In this document: one piece after another, positions 1 to 11,529 of the stretch
Layout of the letters: the number at the start of each line of letters is the position of its first letter
How positions within the stretch are numbered: the stretch's first letter is position 1
NCBI GenBank assembly: GCA_039090855.1
Contig: CM076991.1
Span: forward strand, 73,163,349 to 73,227,348
DNA: 64,000 nucleotides
Origin: Macrothele yani
Taxonomy: Eukaryota > Arthropoda > Arachnida > Araneae > Macrothelidae
Direction: 5' to 3'
The notes under the pieces: generated by a model
The model's database searches: none
Told to the model about the DNA's origin: nothing
The model's input: the letters and a program-made list of their open reading frames with translations, nothing else
Translations under genes and position numbers: made by a program

Positions 1-1499
1 TTACGTAGAGAGCCGCGGCAGATTGCTTTCGTGAGGGAGAAGCCACGTGACCTTGACGCCTGATGGATGCAGTCGCAAATCAGCAGTTGTAAGGGTGCAA
101 ACATGGCCGCTTCTTTTTCTGAATGCTCCATCGTCGATTTTTTTTCCATAAAACGGTAGCGATCGATCAATAATGATTCGGCGATCAACCGGTAGATCAC
201 GATCGACGTGTTGGCTGTCTCTGCTCTATAGGACAGACACGTAGAGCCTTGGCGTTTTCAATTGAAGGAGTACAAGACCTACATTCGGAACTGTGACCTA
301 AGAGATCAACTTAACAAATGAACATAAATCGGGGGATGCAGGTTCGATTTCCGTTCCAGGACGATGTAATTTTCAAGTTTTCTGAGGCATGTCTACTTGC
401 ATGATTAATTTAGCATCCATCTGCCCGTAACATCTATTTGACTATCACCGAACTTGATATTTTGAAAGCTTTTATATCAGAATCATTCACAACTTGTTAA
501 CGACATGGCATGCACATTATTTCTATCCAACGCGTAAAAGCAACTAATTAAAATCCGTGACCGTAAACACCGTTGATGATGTCGTATGATATTTGAATAT
601 TTGTGTGCCATTCGTCCTAATGAAGCTGGGCCAGAGCCCACGGAAACCTTGGCCGACACAAAAAATAGAATATTTGTAAAGTAACGTTGTGTTTCCTTAC
701 TTATATATAATCATCACAAAGTTTGTAGTCTTCAATTTGTGAATTAATCTTTATTAGTTTTAGAATACTTTTTTCAGCCATGGTAGCACATATAACTTCT
801 TGTTTCCATGTCAGGATGCTGTTTACCAAGCAGCAGTTCTGTTTTCGTACTTGAATTGAATATTTTGGTCAATTTATCTTTGGATGGCAACATTTCTTAA
901 ATTTTTTGTGAAAAGACAGAATTTGTCTTTCAAACTAAAACCATAATTACTTTTGTCCATAATAAATAACAAGATTTTTCAACACCTGAACATTGCTCAT
1001 CTGAGACAGTGCGCTTAAATTTCCCCCAAATTCTTAATTATATGAAGAGCTATCAGATGTGTTTGGACCTAGAAAGGTGATCTTTCGCATGCTGTGATTC
1101 TAAATGGAGTTTATATTTTGCCAAGTACAGCTCTTGCATCAATGAAAACCAAAAAAGAAAAAAAAAAGAAAAAAAAAAAGCTAAATGCCATTGTCTGTGA
1201 CTGAAGTTTTCTGTTTTCTTTTATAGTAGTCACTTTTCATATTTTATAGTTAAGAATGGTTACAAATGAAAAGCCTTTTGCAAAGCTTCACATGGTTTCT
1301 TTTTTTTTTATTGACATGGGTTGCTGAAACAGTAGACACTGATATTTTCACAAATCTTGTGCATGCTGATATGATTCAAAAATATAATTGTAAAATTTGT
1401 ATGTAGCAGGCTAAAATGAAGAGATACGTACATATGTTCTATGGTGGCAATGAATGACTTAAACAATAAAACTAACAAGTTAGTAAAATCATGCAATGC
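1..1499. other. no gene recognised
   Basis: AT-rich non-coding sequence. I see only an A-rich tract near 1150-1182 and a T-arm-like motif (GGTTCGATTTCC) at about 341-352 with no supporting A box. Open reading frames here are short and have no recognisable domains. Confidence 0.5.
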
Positions 1500-2350
1500 A
1501 TTGATTATGATACGCTTTCCAACATACCAGAAATTATTACTCAAGTTATGAGAATAATGGCTGTGGAATAAATCTCGCTCCTGTGTCCTGACCTTTGACC
1601 CCATTTCGATGATATTCAACAGAACCGGTTCAGTACACCTCAAGAATAACATACTAAAGTTTTGTCGCAATAGAAGCAGTTTTACGCAAGTTATAAGAAT
1701 AATGGCTGTGGAATAAATCTTGCTTTTGTGCAATGACCTTTGACCCCATTTCGTTGATATTCAACAGAACCGGCTCACTATACCTCCGGAACAATATGAT
1801 AACGTTTTGTCGCAATCGAAACATTTTTTGGTAAGATATGATGCACAAGGTCAATGGAATGGATCCCACTCCAGTGTCCTGACCTTTGACCCCATTTCGT
1901 CCATTTTCAATAGGGTTCGTCCCCAGTGGCTCCCTACCACATACTAAAATTTCATCGAAATCGAAACATTTTTACGCAATTTATGACGCATAAGGGCAAT
2001 GGAATAAATACCGATTTTATGCCCTGCCTGACCTTTGACCCCATTTGCCTATTTTCAATAGGGTTCGTGCCCAGTGTTTCCCTACCACGTACTAAAATTT
2101 CATCGAAATCGAACCATATTTACGCATGTTATGACGCATAAAGGCAATGAAATGGATCCCGCTCTTATGGCGTGACCTTTGACCCCACTTCACCCATTTT
2201 CAATAGGGTTCGACCCCTGATGGTCCCCTACCACATACTAAAATTTCATCGAAATCGAACCATTTTTACGTGAGTTATCGTGCCGACAGACAGACGGACG
2301 GAAAAAGCTGGAGCATATACGCTTCTTCAACCTACGGTTGGAAAGCGTAA
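1500..2350. repeat. 146-bp tandem array with DR1-like motifs and GACAGACAGACGG tail
   Basis: Five degenerate units follow one another. Each contains the identical 14-mer TGACCTTTGACCCC, starting at 1589, 1734, 1880, 2029 and 2173, so the period is 144-149 bp. Further shared blocks are ATATTCAACAGAACCGG or TTTTCAATAGGGTTCG, then ACTAAAATTTCATCGAAATCGAA, then a TTACGCA..TTATGACGCA segment. The last unit ends in GACAGACAGACGGACGG near 2287. The 14-mer is the reverse complement of a DR1 half-site pair (GGGTCA-A-AGGTCA). It reads as a dispersed non-autonomous repeat built of internal tandem units; no coding potential is seen. Confidence 0.8.
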
Positions 2351-2838
2351 AAAATGAAACATTTGGCAGCTATATACACATATATATTTTTAAACTGCCC
2401 GCTAGTAAGGGGTACCACATTTTATAGCGGGAGAAATTATATCCCCTGTCTGAAAAACAGAAGCCAGGAGTGCGAGAGTCAAAACATCTCCTAAGGAAGA
2501 TCAGAATGAGAAGCGAAGAACTTTATAAAATAGGTAATAGTCAAGCGTCGGTTAACCCTCACCGTGTATGCCCGCCCTGGTCGTTCTTCGCTCTCGCGGT
2601 TTTCTGAAAGGAACTGCTTGTATACACAGACTTCAAATTTTAAAAAAAAGTAAAATTATTGCATTATGGTAGAAAATACTGAATGTGAAGCTGAGGATTC
2701 ATATAATTGCTACTGACCATTGTACTTTATGATGACAAAAAGGCGCTAATACCTAAACTTTAAAAAAGGAAACTTTCGCATTTATATAAAGTAGTAAAAT
2801 CCCTTACCCTTTAGTACCTTGTCAGTTTTTATGAGTAA
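2351..2838. other. no gene recognised
   Basis: Intergenic sequence between the tandem array and the first Tc1 element. No repeat structure or coding signal stood out. Confidence 0.4.
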
Positions 2839-2840
2839 TA

Positions 2841-4252
2841 CACTGCCTGACAGAGAAACTGCCACACCATGAAGGAATGCTCGAAAGCATACCGAACTGG
2901 CCACACAGATAGCTAAGTAGGTCCTGAACAAATGATTTAATTGTCACATACAGACTAGTCTCCACTGGCCGAATATACAGAATGATCATAAGGGGTGTGG
3001 CACCCATTTTGGGCAACACAGCGTTAAATCTAGGGTGGCATCGAGACAATGAGAGTCCGAATAGAGTCCTGGGGTATCGTTGACCCTGTGGTGTTGATCC
3101 GGGTCTACAGTTCATCTTCATTTTGCGGGGTGGGAGGGTGCTCAACCGACGTCCCATCGTGTCCCACAGATGCTCGATGGGCGAGAGGTCGGGGAACGAG
3201 CTAGCCACGGAAGCATCCGCACACCGTGCAAAGAAGCATTCAGGCTGATCCGAGCGGTATGCGGGCGTGCGTTATCCTGTTGAAAAACGGCGTTTGGGAC
3301 GCCCTGCAGATGCGGTAGTGCCAGGGGCCGCAGTACCTCGTCAACACTGTGCCGTCAATGTACCCGTAATGTGTACCAGCGGGAGCGACTATTAGCGCTG
3401 AAAGTACCCCACAACATGATTCCCCGTCGCCGGGCCGTGTGACGCTCCACAATGGCGGAGGAATCCGCCCGTCGGTCACGTAGCCTCCAGACTCTCACAC
3501 GGCGATCATCCGTGGTGAAACAGAACCGCGATTCGTCGCTGAACCCCAAACTGTTCCATTTTGCACCACACGCAGCTCTGGAGCGACACCACGCCAAGCG
3601 GTGACGACGATGACTCGCTGTTAAGGGTAACCTTCGTAACGGACGGCTGGACAGCAAATCAGACACAGCGAATCGGCAAGACACTGTCCGCGTCGATATC
3701 GGAGTATCCAAGCCTCCCCATACACCCCGCAAAATGGCGCTTGTTGTGGCATGTGGGTCCGCTACGGCATGACGTCGGATGCGACGATCGGTGCGCTCGG
3801 ACGTCAGTCTTCGTGCTCCGGTCCCCCTACGACGTTGCACAGATCCATCCTGGAACCACTGTCTCCAAATGCGACAGATGGTTGTGGCATCACGTTGCGT
3901 TTCTTTTGCAATACGACGCAAGGATCATGCGGCGGTACGAAGACCTTCGATGACACCTCTCGTGAACTCCTCCGTTTGATGAAATCGCATACGACGGCGT
4001 CTTTAGGGCATTAGAACCCCTTGTTCGTTCTATGGGCACGGTTACAGTAGAACCACTCACTTCTCGCGGCCTTGACGACGTCTCGACTGATGGCCTCACG
4101 GGGTGGTTGTGTGTTTATCTCCAGCACGCCGTTCGTGCGATTCACCTGCAAATGCAATAATTTGCATAACATGTATGTGTTCACCCACCCTGCAATTTGC
4201 ATGGTGCTGCGTTCACGTCATCGTGGTGTGGCATTTTCTCTGTCAGGCAGTG
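2841..4252 (-). mobile_element. Tc1-like DNA transposon, full length, inactive
   Basis: The left end reads CACTGCCTGACAGAGAAA and the right end ends TTTCTCTGTCAGGCAGTG; the inverted termini match over about 29 bp including a TGCCACACCA block. Both sides carry the TA dinucleotide expected as the Tc1/mariner target duplication (2839-2840 and 4253-4254). The element is 1412 bp, a usual Tc1 length, with a decayed transposase on the minus strand. A different Tc1 lineage lies only 125 bp to the right. Confidence 0.9.
2950..3990 (-). pseudogene. Tc1-type transposase, frameshifted
   Basis: Read on the minus strand, the N-terminal part (near 3921-3560) is a helix-turn-helix region (MRRIAKETQRDATTICRIW, then the basic GTGARRLTSER segment). 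The catalytic domain begins with FSDESRF near 3545-3525, continues with VWRLRDRR and IMLWGTFS, and has the second aspartate in an FQQDNARPHTA block in another frame near 3280. The last acidic residue is in LSPIEHLWD near 3180. So the three DDE landmarks are recognisable but sit in at least two frames, and the protein cannot be made as one chain. It would have catalysed cut-and-paste transposition. Exact ends are approximate. Confidence 0.85.
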
Positions 4253-4377
4253 TATTTATTGACTATTGGTCGTTTTTACAGTTGTAAGGAGGTTAAATTC
4301 ATAGTCTGTGCCTTGTCATAGCTGATTGTCAAGGCAAATGCCAAATGTAAAACATAACTATAACACAGCATTTTATA

Positions 4378-5629
4378 CACTGAGTGGCCACTTTATTATG
4401 ACCCCTCAGTACTTCGTTCGGCCACCTCTTGCCTTTAATACTGCGTCGATTCTTCGTGGCATGGATTCCACGAGATGTTGATAGGTGGTTTGTGGAATCT
4501 GAGGCCATGCTTGATGAATAGCACATTGTTATAATGGGGGCACCGGAAAGTAATGTCGGCACTTTACAGAAGTGTGAGATTGCAGGTGTGGATCCAGCTG
4601 TCTGATGGCTCGTTCAATTTCATCCCACAAATTCTCAATGGGGTTGAGATCTGGAGATCGTGGGGGCCACCTAAGCAAAGTAAACTCATCGACATGTTCC
4701 TGAAATTAATCCTGTGCAATACGAGCACTATGGCAGAACGCATTATCTTGTTGAAAATAGCCATCGCCATTGGGATAAACCATCCACATGACAGGATGCA
4801 CTTGGTCCGCAACGATGTTTAGATATGATGTGCCAGTCAGACGTTGATCAACACAAATTAAAAGGCCCAAAGCATGCCAGGAAAACATTCCCCAAACCAT
4901 AACGTTGCCACCACCAGCTTGAAGGGTTGTAGCAATGCATTTGGGGTCCATGCTTTCGTGCTGTTTCCGCCAAATTCTCACTCGGTCATCGGCATGGTGT
5001 AACTGAAAACGTGATTCATCGGACTACATAATTTGTTTCCAATCATCGACTGTCCAATCCTTGTGCTCCTGTGCGAACTGGATACGTTTACTCTTGTTAA
5101 CTGCAGACAGCAAAGGTGTTCGAACATGCCTTTAGCTGCCATATCCCATCCGATGCAGTGTACGGCGAACAGTGCGTGCAGAGATCATTTGAGGGGATCC
5201 TTGATTAAGATGGTCTGTAATTTGCTGCACTGTTGCCCTTCTGTTGTCTGTTACCAGTCTGGACATTCTCCGTTTCGCCCGAGCAGTCTCTAGTCGATGA
5301 CGACCACACGTTGCACGTAGAGACCTAGTTTTTTAGCTGACAGTCCAGTCTTTAAACACTTTAACAACAGCAGTTCTGGAACATTTCATGAATGCGGCGG
5401 TTTCGGTGATACTCGCTCCATGGCTCCGAGCACCTACAATCATCCCACTTTGAAAATCCGTCAAATCGCATTTTTTACCCATCTCGTCACCCAAAAATCA
5501 CTTTACTACTGTCGCAAGCACTAAGCTTTCCCTTTTTATACTAGCCTCGCCCTCTGGCGGCAACAGCGTGCAGCCATAGCGCATTTGCTTAAAACTGTCA
5601 GGTGGTCATAATAAAGTGGCCACTCAGTG
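4378..5629 (-). mobile_element. Tc1-like DNA transposon, second lineage
   Basis: Inverted termini CACTGAGTGGCCACTTTATT and its complement at the right end extend to about 26 bp (through ATGACC). TA flanks both ends (4376-4377 and 5630-5631). Length is 1252 bp. The termini and protein differ clearly from the element at 2841-4252, so the two insertions are independent. Confidence 0.92.
4406..5482 (-). pseudogene. Tc1-type transposase with in-frame stops
   Basis: The start is the ATG at 5482 (MGKKCDLTDFQSGMIVGARS), which opens the paired DNA-binding helix-turn-helix region; the frame can be followed to a stop at 4406-4408 (ARGGRTKY end). Catalytic landmarks are SDESRF near 5010, FQQDNAFCH near 4745 and LNPIENLWD near 4640. 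The frame is kept throughout as far as I can follow it, but several in-frame stops interrupt it; one sits directly before SDESRF where the family has Trp, consistent with a TGG to TAG change. Decay by point mutation without indels suggests moderate age. Confidence 0.85.
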
Positions 5630-5879
5630 TATAATGAATGTCATATTTCTATGTTAAATGAGGTTAGCTTCTGCTTACTAATTTTGACGAGTACATTCAC
5701 TTAATAATTTAAAAATAACAATTACAGTATTTCTTAAAAAGATAAAAAACATTTTTTGGTTGTGTAGCATTTTTAACATTTTTATCTTTTAAATATTTCG
5801 TCGTCTCTTTTGAAGCCATTTGCGATAAGCTTGTTCAATGCACTGATTCTACGCTTTACCGTCTCCATGGGTTGGGCTC

Positions 5880-7470
5880 CTAAGATCATGAATTTTCGGG
5901 CCTTCTATTGAAATTTTCATTAAGGGCGTCTTCATGTGATGGCAGTATGGATTTCCTCTCAGATGACACAATACCGTTCATTGTCGAAAATGTCCTTTCT
6001 ACACACGCAGTTTCAACAGGAAGCAGTGAAAGGCACATTACTGCAGCTGACAGCGAAGGGAACATGGTTTTTCTTTCTGCACCACATGTAAGCGTTTGAA
6101 GATTGCTTTGAGTTTCAAAGGTATCTCCTGTAAATGTTAAACTCGTTCTTTATGTCATTTTCATTGGTTCCATACATGCTGGGTTTAGTCAGGGTTTTCC
6201 AGTTTTTTTGGTAGATCTCACGGAACTTTTCCAATTCTTGAAATTGATCAGAGAATCTCTGGTTCATTTTTTGTGTAATTTTATTCTTGTAGCTGTATGC
6301 CAACTTCAACAAATCCTTATCAGTCATGTCGTTATCTTTCATTTTTATGTCATGTTCCTGAGCCTTTTTGCAAACTTCCATTGCTTCTGACATCAAATCA
6401 TTGATTTCAATATCCTCGATGTGTTTTTGCACCAAATTTATCAGTACCATTGCCTCCGTTAAGCTTTCTTGGGATGACTGCAAGGATTTACTGAGACGAA
6501 CTAATGATGCTAAAAGAATAGAAAGTAACACGAGGATGAAAATCGTTGATTTCTTTCGAAACACAAGCAAAATTCCCCCTGCGTCAGACGAATAGTCACC
6601 AGCCTCAATGTAGATATCTTCTAAGGCTATACATATAGAAGCATAATGTTGTACGACTACTGCCTTCATGTGACAACCATCTTGTTTCCCGTCGATGAAC
6701 AAGTTTATGAGACATGTTATCGACCACCATTTCTGCCATGTGCAAAATTGACAGCCTTTTGTGCCTTACTCTGAATGTGCTTATTAAAGATGGCTTCGGC
6801 AGTGTACAAATAATAAATTTGGTGCATGCTCTTTCAGCCTCGCCTGGACGCCACTCACATTTCCGCTAAAATTGGCACCGCCATCAAATGATACTGCATA
6901 GATGTTTGCTGGATTCAAACCTGATTTTTTTAGCTCAGTTATCAACTGTCTGTATTATGCTCTGCTTTTGTTGACTGCAGGGTAACTGCAGATAAAAAGG
7001 TTTCTTCAATCTTGAATTTTTTAATTTCACCCTCAGCAACGATATGACGAACACAAATGCTAAGCACTTCACAACCACTGATGTCTGTGCATTCATCAGC
7101 CATGACTGAATATGATGGAATACCTTTCAGTCGTTCAGCAATTGCTCTTGCAACAGCTTCACCAAATGCTTCTAATAAATCTGTTATGGCAGATCCTTAG
7201 TTCAGTTACTTTCTTTTTCCATCTGTTTATTGGACTGTATGAATACCATTGTTTTAACATCCACACCCTCCCGTTTTGTGTTAGATGCAGCCAAGGCCAT
7301 TATATGTGAACGGCTTTGTTCACGTTTTAAAGCCTTTCCCCCTAATTTCTTTGAAGCAGATAGTTGAACTAACTCTGTCACCCATGGACCAGTTTTCCTT
7401 TTACCAAATCTGCAACAAATGCTGCATTTGTATCCTTCAGATGTACGTTCAATCCAAGGGTATTTCAAGT
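5880..7470 (-). pseudogene. hAT-family transposase remnant (zinc-finger/hAT type)
   Basis: Minus strand. The N-terminal block (7468-7202) has a Cys-rich finger (YPWIER..YKCSICCRFGKRKTGPWV) followed by KREQSRSHIMALAASN, the arrangement of hAT-derived zinc-finger proteins of the ZNF862 kind. A block near 7140-7060 reads like the family segment about asking for a metal-site ADECTD (here broken). The largest open piece (6702-6115) matches the central hAT region with HYASICIALEDI, SSDAGGILL and LSKSLQSSQESLTEA. The C-terminal dimerisation part is barely visible before 5880. There are many stops and frame changes. It is a dead transposon gene; no flanking 8-bp duplication was identified. Confidence 0.65.
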
Positions 7471-7905
7471 ATTAAGGCTCTACGAGACCCGCCATCTTGT
7501 ATTGCTGCCTTCTCTTGTTAACCAACGGGCAAGCGTATTTCACAAATTGCTCGGGCAATTTTGCACATTTTGGAACACCGTTTGTGGCTTACGCAAGATA
7601 TATAATAAATAAAGAGTTCCCTGGTTTCAGAATTTTTATTGACCTTTCCCTTCATTTTTTTATCTGCAGCGAAAGTCGTACCGAGGCGTCTTCCATAGCT
7701 TTATTAATTAATAAAAAATACTTAAAGAGTCCAAAATGAAAATCTGAAACCAGGAAACTCTTTATTTATCATATATCTTGCGTTAGCCACAAACGGTGTT
7801 CCAAAATGTGCAAAATTGCTCGAGCAATTTGTGAAATACGCTTGCCCGTTGGTTAACAAGAGAAGGCACAATACAAGATGGCGGGTCTCGTAGAGCTTTA
7901 AGATG
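7471..7905. repeat. fold-back inverted repeat, arms about 165 bp
   Basis: The segment about 7471-7637 is nearly the exact reverse complement of about 7738-7905, with roughly 100 bp between. Shared blocks include GCTCTACGAGACCCGCCATC, TTAACCAACGGGCAAGCGTA and GGAACACCGTTTGTGGC. The difference between arms is only a few bases. It could be a MITE-like fold-back element; clear target duplications were not found. It directly abuts the 5' end of the hAT remnant on its left. Confidence 0.85.
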
Positions 7906-9371
7906 CTTTCTTTCGTTTGTCAGTGAAATTCGTCATCATTCTACAGGATCTGGTCCCATACATTTTGATGGATTATCTGCATCCGATGCACTCTTTCATC
8001 CATTAGGCACTTGTTGTGGCATATCCGAGAGCACAAGAAAAGAAACAACTGCTGTATTACGTTCTGCTGCACCCTAGTAGAAGGTCCTAAACACAAAGTT
8101 TTGGTTTCATAATTCCAGTTGTTTGAGATTTGCAAACTTTATATTTGATTGATTTATCTTTATATCCAACGCTGTTTTACCAATTTCGTTTAAATTCGGC
8201 GGAGTTATTATTTCGGAAGGTGATACCAACTTATTAGTTGAAACTTTTCATTTTGTATTTTCCCTAGACATTATATCAGAAAATTTCTCGACTGATTTCT
8301 TTTTAAAATGAACCCGATTTTCTCCTTTCTTTCAAACTTTGTAAAACAATTTTCCTTTGCTAATAATTACCGAATGCCGAATTTCGAGTTTGTAACTAAA
8401 GCCATTGCAAAGATATTGCATTGAAAAAGTTCTTGACTGATTTCTATTTAAATCGAACACTCTTGACCGATTGCGTTCAAATTCAACGGTATGCTTATAG
8501 AAGGTTCTAAATTCTGTATTAGTCACTAAAGCCATTTCCGAGAGAGCAGATTAGAAAATTTTCTTGGGCGCTTTCTTCTTAAATCGAACGTCATTTAGCG
8601 GATATTTTCTTAAAACGACAAAATTATTATTTTTCTCTAATGTGTCCAAAATACCGAATGTGAAATTTGTAACCCAAGTCATTGAAGAGATATTGCGTTA
8701 CAAAGTTATGGGAACACAGACAGACTCAGCGAGAAAACAAATCACCCTTATACAGAAACTTAAAATCACACTTTCGTATAAACAAAGTATATGAACGGAA
8801 AGTAAAAGTTCAGGACATTTCATAAAAATATTTGCGAATGATTATTTTAATAACAGTGTAAAGCATTTCATAGCTTCATTTGTTTGTGAAAATAGACAAG
8901 TGAACTCTCTTTGTCGTTACCCTAATATTTCAGCTGGAAAAATGTCTTGGACCTATACCTGTTGGATCCATTCCTGATTGCGCCACTGCACACATCGACG
9001 AATGGAACATCAAATAAAAAGCAAGAAACAGACCTTGCCTGGGCTTTCGAATAACCTCAAAGTGTTGGCTTCCCACAGAAATTTCGTTTCCCAACCTACT
9101 TCGTTAAAGATTTTGATACTACTCACACTCAACCAAAATGATGCGTGGGCAACGGCGAGCTGCCCCAAAAGCTGATTTGTCCTCTCTATTGAGACTGCGC
9201 TTTTTGTCCGGCAATATACAGAATGACAATCAAAAGTAAGTAATGTTTAAAAGATTCACACTATGTATGTATCTTCCTCTTGTGATCGTTTCTTTCTGTG
9301 TATGAACTTGTCGATCATGTAGCTTTGATTTCTTTCGGATGGAATGTGAAAAAACATCATCATCATATGTA
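7906..9371. other. non-coding; includes degenerate ~145-bp repeats
   Basis: Between about 8280 and 8745 the motif CTGATTTC(T/A)..TTTAAAtCGAAC recurs near 8290, 8435 and 8560 with TTTGTAACyyAAGYCATTG blocks near 8390, 8520 and 8670. It ends in ACAGACAGACTCAGCG near 8722. The period and the GACAGAC-type tail resemble the array at 1500-2350, so a related repeat class is likely. The remainder (8750-9371) shows no gene. Confidence 0.45.
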
Positions 9372-10638
<1,267 letters not shown>

Positions 10639-10846
10639 TACATATATGTGGGTGGATGTGTAACTTTGTTTGTTGCATCCTCCCAAATGGGGGAGAGTAT
10701 TTTTTATACGGGGTGGTGAAGAAATTTGGGGGTGAGTGTTGGGGGGGGGGGGTATAAAACCCTGAGAAGAAGGTCTTTCTCTGGAAGGGAAACGTATTTG
10801 AGTTGACTCGGAGCTGCCGTATAAGACAGTAAGAAAGGTCACGATA

Positions 10847-11180
10847 ATGTCTGGTGAACTGGTCGAAGATGAAGGAACAAGCTCTAATAAAAGTTTTCTA
10901 ATAAAAGTTTTCAATGTTGTTATTGACAAGCTTAGCCAGAGTATGAAGACCAGATTTGCTGATCAGAAGAACCTATACCTAGACTTTGCATGTTTCGAAC
11001 CGCTGAGGTTCCTTGAGCTTAAACAAGGTTTACCAGCAAACGCATTCGACAAAATTATGTGATTTAGTGCCTAATATTGACAGAGACAAGCTAACAGAAC
11101 AGCTATAATTTTTTGTGCAAGATTTGGCCCACATGTCCTCAACGCTGAGAAAAGAATATAAGGACATAGACATGAATTTT
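10847..11180 (+). pseudogene. hAT-type (ZMYM/TTF-like) transposase fragment
   Basis: The frame opens with MSGELVEDEGTSSNKSFL and continues with KVFNVVIDKLSQSMKTRF, then FEPLRFLELKQGLPANAF; past a stop at 11059 a further piece reads DLVPNIDRDKLTEQL and VQDLAHMSSTL. The VFN.IID....RF pattern followed by a short acidic-hydrophobic region is familiar from the central part of zinc-finger MYM-type hAT transposases. It is short, lacks termini and is interrupted, so this is a weak identification of an old fragment. Confidence 0.4.
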
Positions 11181-11454
11181 CAAAAGTGAAATGTCAGAGT
11201 AAGCTGAAAAAGTACAGACATGTCGAATGCAAAAACCTGTAAGGTACGCATAAACTGTGTGCATAAAGTGATCTATGACCGCAACTTGTACTGCCTCTTG
11301 TATACAGAGAGCTTAGTAAAGTTTATAAATATCTTCTCACAATACCTCTAACCCAAATAAGTTGTGAGCGAACTTCTTTTTTGGCTTAAACTTTGGGACG
11401 TACCTGCACCGCAGGACGCACATGCGATAAAGGCAGATAGCAGCGAGAGCGTAC

Positions 11455-11526
11455 GTCTGCGTAGCTCAGTTGGTAGAGCGACTTATTCCGGAATAAGGGG
11501 ACTCGGGTTCGATGCCCGGCGTGGAC
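11455..11526 (+). tRNA. tRNA-like sequence, probable pseudogene or SINE head
   Basis: A 72-nt segment folds into most of a tRNA. The acceptor ends GTCTGCG and CGTGGAC pair over 7 bp with two G-U pairs. The D stem is GCTC/GAGC, and the A box reads TAGCTCAGTTGGTAGAGC. The T arm is TCGGG-TTCGATG-CCCGG with a good B box. The anticodon arm is abnormal: CTTAT/ATAAG leaves only a 6-nt loop (TCCGGA), so a normal anticodon cannot be assigned. No intron is needed. A decayed tRNA or the head of a SINE fits better than a working gene. Confidence 0.4.
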
Positions 11527-11529
11527 AAA

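Noticed and set aside
335..360. T-arm-like GGTTCGATTTCC as a tRNA gene
   Set aside because: No A box or acceptor pairing lies upstream at the right distance.
3561..3953. Plus-strand open frame overlapping the first Tc1 element
   Set aside because: Antisense of the Tc1 transposase; the minus frame has the family motifs and this one has none.
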